Shown here: piece after piece, positions 59,907 through 64,000 of the stretch
Layout of the letters: each line of letters opens with the position of its first letter
Position numbering within the stretch: position 1 is the stretch's first letter
From: Apostichopus japonicus
Taxonomy: Eukaryota; Echinodermata; Holothuroidea; Aspidochirotida; Stichopodidae
Assembly: GCF_037975245.1 (NCBI RefSeq)
Contig: NC_092572.1
Location: 29,557,989-29,621,988, forward strand
DNA: 64,000 bases
Direction of reading: 5' to 3'
Program-made: the position numbers and the translations under genes
Notes under the pieces: generated by a model
The model's database searches: none
What the model saw: the letters and a program-made list of their open reading frames with translations, nothing else
What the model was told of the DNA's origin: nothing

Positions 59907-62900
59907 GCATCCATCTTGACCTTCAGCCATCTCAAAGAAGAACTGTCTTCAAAGCTTACCCGAACTGACTGTGGGAATTTAGGCCGCTACTTTTCACTAC
60001 CACCTGATCGAGTGCAGACCATTATCACAAGTACCTTGTACTCCAAGAACTTTCTGCTTGCCCTTGAAGAGAGAGGATTCATACACCCTTCAAATGTAAA
60101 TCGATTAACTGATGCACTCGCTGAGCTGAAGATCAACCATACTCACCTATTAACAGAGACGTACATGAAGCTAAGAGGTAGGCCCCTAATCATTAGCTCT
60201 CTTTGTAATTTTGTATTTTGATTCATCTCTTACAATTCCAAAATTGCACTTAGCCCACGATCATACATATATTCCTGTATGACAAAACATCTTTATGGGA
60301 TTATGCTAGACTAACACCCGCCAACTTGCCCTACCCCCCTCCCCATAGGCATAGGAGCCCAATTTGAGTTGGGGGGCTGTAACGACTTGCCCGAAAAATA
60401 TAACCAACATTTTTCGCGCCCTCCGCACACGTTCAACATGTTAATTTACATATCATATATGCATGAATCGATGAGTGCATAGCATGCCAATAACATAAAA
60501 TCATTTTCAGTGTTATTACCCTTCCATATTGGATATAATTATTGGGGAAGTCGTTACAATAATAATGATAATAATAAGTTTAACCATTGAAAAACACATT
60601 GCAAATTATTTTTCTTGCAGTAGGTGCCCGAAAAATAATCAGCATATGGCCTGAATTTTCACAAAGTGTTGGTTGGTGGGCTGCAGCCTCCCGCCTCCTA
60701 TGCCTATGCCCCCCCCCCCCCTGTCAGAAAGATTCCACTTTAAGCAATATGTTCATAGCACAGGTGGTGATTAATTCTAGATGTTTAAACCAAACTGTGT
60801 ACACCAAAACACAGTATAGATATATAGCGGGCTAAAATCACCATGGGGCCATGTGTAATATGTATAAATCAGTGTGCATGTATGTCTTCCGATATTTAAC
60901 AACACTGGAAACTTTAAAATTTCCGATCAAGAAACTGAATACGATAGATTCCTCGCCGGCCTCTCTGCTCATTTGACATTTTCCATAACAGTGAAACTGT
61001 GTGATAACTTTGAAGTTACAGATGAGAACAAGTACACAGTTATCTCCAGTCAGAATCCAGGACTCTCCTTCCTCCTGACAATTGATGAGATGGGTTTCAT
61101 TAATCCTTCTGATGTCAGCAACTTAAAGACTCCTTTAGAGGAATATCGTCTTCTCCAGGCAGTAGCTAAGATACACGAATACCAGTCCTTGGTACTTTCT
61201 GACGAAACTATGCCACAAGATGAAGGTATTGTAAATTCATGTGTATGTAACAAACTTTACACTCCACTAGTACAAGTGACATGCCAGTTTTAAGGAATAT
61301 TCCTTACTTAAGACTCCAGAGATCAAACACAGATAAACACACAAATTACACTCACTATCGTAACTAAATTGTGTGGAATACTGGATATTTTAGGGATAAT
61401 GAAGACAGATGTCAAAATATGTTTTGAGGTGAAGCACATTTATGAAAGTCAGTTTCATAAGTGTACTCAAATGACTTCACAATTAAACAATGCTCCTAGT
61501 TATGGAGGGGTCCTCACTGCATCAGTTATAAATAAATAAAGACAGCATCTATAGATTCTTGCCATGTATAAGAGCAATTATTGTTTAATGTTTGTCTCTA
61601 AATAAAGAAATTGAATTTTTGGTTTTGATGACTTTGTAACCTTTGCATTCATGATGGCATATGCGTGTAAGGGTGTGTGAGTGTTTGTGATGGCCAGATT
61701 GTTAATATGATATCTGAAGAAGGTACGGTCAGACCAGTTGCATTACACTGAGTACAAGAAAGCCTATTGTTTTGGGAAGTCAAAGTCATTTTGGGTCACT
61801 AGAGGTCAAATAGTGAAAACTTGTAAATACAATATCTCAAGAAGGGAAGCTTGGGCAGAACTCATATTTGTTTAAGTTGAAGTACCACACTGAGTTCAAG
61901 AAGCATATTGTTTTTGGTGGAGGTCTAAGGTCATGTGGAGTCATCACAGGTCAAAATTGTGAAAACCTTGTAAACATGATATCTCAATATTAGAATCTGA
62001 GGTAGACCTTTTACTTGGTATGAAGGTTAATAACAATGAGTAAAAGAAGCCTATTTTATTTGGTGTCGGTCAAAGGTCATTTGAAGGCAGCAACGCCAAA
62101 CATTTACTTAACTCCCCTCTTACCTGTCTCTCTACACTAATGCACCTTCCTAAACATAATATCGCAAGGGAACCTTGGACAGATCGCATATTTGGTATGT
62201 AATTGTGCCACATTGAGTACAAGAAGCCTAATAATGTGGGCGGAGGACATTGGTCGTTTGCGTGCACCAGAAGTCAAATTGTGAAACGATGTTTTACACA
62301 ATATTTCAACAAAGACAGTTTTAATTATATTGATGTATCTATCACACCAAAAATACATTTTCTCCATCAAAAATATATTTTCTGCATCCAAAAAATAATG
62401 ATAAATCCAAAAAAAGAAATCAAATTAAATAAAATACTAGATCAAATATAAGTTTGATCCATCAAAAATATATTTTCCGTATCCGAAAATATTCTTCTTC
62501 ATCAAGAAAATAAATAAAATTGATCAAAAAAATTTTCTCCATCAAAAAGAACAGAAATTTACTAACTCACATCAAAAAGAAATTTACTTTGTCAAAACTA
62601 AGTTTGCCCCGCACTTATTAAATCTGTTCCCGTCTGATATAAACTCATCACGCATCCCATCCTGTCAGAAAAAAATTACCCCCGGAAGTGAATCCCGTCC
62701 AAATATATTGAAGATTTTAATAAATGTTACCAAAGATACAGTGTTATCAGATTGCCCAAACTGCAGATATCAAATTGTATTTGCTTTTCACTTTGGTAGA
62801 TATTCTTCATATTCTGTCATAAATTGTGAAACATTTAAACTTGTTTCAATATAAATTGAACTGTGCTTTCTGTTTCCTTGTTTTAAAGACAAAAAGAGCT

Positions 62901-64000
62901 TATTCCTGAAATGCTTACAACAGAAGATGAAGAGTTGGTTTGAAACAATGACTCCTGTCCCCTGGATGAAGTCTTGTCAATGGAAATCAAATGATCTCTT
63001 TGTAGCCAGCCGCTTAGTCTTAACAAATTCTGGTTCGAAAATATCTAGCAGAGAAGTTGACCGAAAATGTAAGCTGCACTACCGAGATATCTTTACTGAT
63101 GAAAGACTTAAAGCAGAGACTCGTATCATTCTGGAAGGACAGCCAGGCTCCGGCAAGAGAATGCTCTCCTCTCAGTTGGTTTATGACTGGTGTTGTGGAA
63201 AGCTTATGGATATCTCCATGGTCATCTATCTGCCCTTGAAAATTGTTGATAACATGACAATTATTCAAGCTATCAAGATGTTCTACATCCCTAAAGGCAT
63301 TCCCATTACAGAAAAGGATATTGAGTCTATGCTTAACAGTGATAAGAAGAGAGTCTACCTCATATTGGATGGGTTAGAAGAATACAATGGTGTAACCAAA
63401 GATGGAAGTCCCTCAGAAGTCATGAGAGTAATGACAAAGGAGAAACTGTCCAACTGCATTGTTATGATCACCACTAGGACAGACTATGCCAAGCATCTAC
63501 CTCCAGGTCCAATGTTGAAGATAGGAAGCTTTGGTGAGGATGAGAGGAATGAATACATTGAAAAGGTTTACTGTGATGATCAAACAAGGCAAGAAGAAGT
63601 AAAGGAATTGATTGATAATGTTCCATTTATTCTTCATCTTTGTAATGTTCCACTACTCTTTGTGCTGTTAGTACATAACATTGACAGATTAGGAAAGTTA
63701 CACAAGGGTCAGCTTGACAGGGTTACTCCTTTCGTGAAGGCCATTGTAGACATTCTGTGTCCTGTGCAGGATGAGGAAGACAACCATAGTCATCTGTCTG
63801 CACAGAAAACATACTTTACATTGGAGGAACTTGCATTTAATGGCCTCTGTAAAGGAAACCAACAATTGTTTTGGCAGAAAGACTTTGTGGATAGAAGTGT
63901 CACTAATAGCAAAGCATGGATAGATTCTGGGATACTTGGTGTTGAGGAAGGAACTCCATTTAATTCCCCTGATAGATATCTTCAGACTGACTCAGGCAGT
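59907..64000 (+). CDS. NLR-type receptor, 5' part: DED, DED, NACHT (runs off right edge)
   Basis: Three exons agree in splice signals and phase. Exon 59907-60177 (acceptor CTTCCTTAG, donor GTAGG, leaves in phase 1) and exon 60932-61225 (acceptor ATCAAG, donor GTATT, phase 1 to 1) each encode a death-effector-like domain. Both share the helix pattern FLLALEERGFIHPSNV and FLLTIDEMGFINPSDV. Exon 62889-64000 (acceptor TTTTAAAG, phase 1) stays open to the edge for about 371 residues and encodes NACHT. The P-loop GQPGSGKR is at exon residues 84-91, Walker B RVYLILDGLEE is centred on D161, and a sensor-1-like IVMITTRTD follows. NACHT proteins oligomerise on nucleotide binding and recruit partners through death-fold domains in innate immunity or cell death. 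The P-loop has Arg where Thr or Ser is usual. The second DED acceptor has a weak pyrimidine tract. The first exon and the C-terminal sensor part are not seen. No ortholog is assigned. Confidence 0.8.
60341..60712. mobile_element. MITE-like insertion in the NLR intron
   Basis: About 365 bp between inverted ends: CCCCATAGGCATAGGAGCCC on the left, and GGGGCATAGGCATAGGAGGC as the reverse complement of the right. It lies between the two DED exons. An 82-residue frame across it is not a gene. Confidence 0.7.
61625..62330. repeat. Dispersed AGGTCA repeat copy in the NLR intron
   Basis: It opens TTTGCATTCATGATGGCATA, has a GT-rich stretch, then ~150-bp degenerate units with AATATCTCAAGAAGGGAAGC, TTGAGTACAAGAAGCCTA and GGTCAAAGGTCATTT. 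It matches the copy at 36790-38060 and lies between the second DED exon and the NACHT exon. Confidence 0.75.
62331..62640. repeat. A-rich low-complexity stretch in the NLR intron
   Basis: Repeats of CATCAAAAATATATTTTC and similar words, about 35-90 bp apart, without a fixed unit. Non-coding. Confidence 0.5.

Overview
This window is genomic DNA from an animal. Genes are split by GT-AG introns, most sequence is non-coding repeats, and the few real coding pieces are death-fold and NACHT immune-type domains, a beta-propeller exon and animal-type retroelements. A DED-NACHT receptor, a DIRS-type tyrosine-recombinase element and a Ty3/gypsy element primed by tRNA-Leu point to a marine deuterostome. 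An echinoderm, possibly a sea cucumber, is my best guess. That is inference, not proof.

Layout. 0-2.1 kb: the last two coding exons of a Death-domain protein whose 5' part lies off the left edge. 2.1-9.3 kb: no gene seen, several short tandem repeats. 9.3-12.4 kb (minus strand): a decayed two-exon gene of an invertebrate family with a HEEADTR/SPDTDV motif block. 12.4-17.6 kb: a foldback-like element with long inverted arms built from ~299-bp tandem units. 17.8-18.1 kb: a palindromic minisatellite. 19.7-21.0 kb: a second inverted-repeat element. 21.1-29.45 kb (minus strand): a complete, apparently young Ty3/gypsy retrotransposon with 1550-bp LTRs and intact gag and pol. 29.5-32.0 kb: a third inverted-repeat element with a 58-bp tandem array and a nested terminal-inverted-repeat transposon. 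32-42 kb: intergenic, with a MITE, a solo LTR and two satellite arrays. 42.2-46.2 kb: a 4-kb tandem-repeat element packed with AGGTCA direct repeats. 48.3-51.4 kb: a probable two-exon gene for a beta-propeller-like protein. 53.9-59.0 kb: a broken DIRS-like element. 59.9-64.0 kb: the 5' part of an NLR-type receptor (DED, DED, NACHT) that runs off the right edge.

The host genes fit an innate immune or cell-death theme: Death domain on the left, DED-DED-NACHT on the right, and a propeller exon between them of a type that can serve as the sensor end of such receptors. They are three separate gene models here and nothing shows them to be one transcript. All gene models were joined by hand from splice consensus and reading phase, without transcript data. 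Many short open frames in the window are chance or lie antisense to real genes and are omitted.
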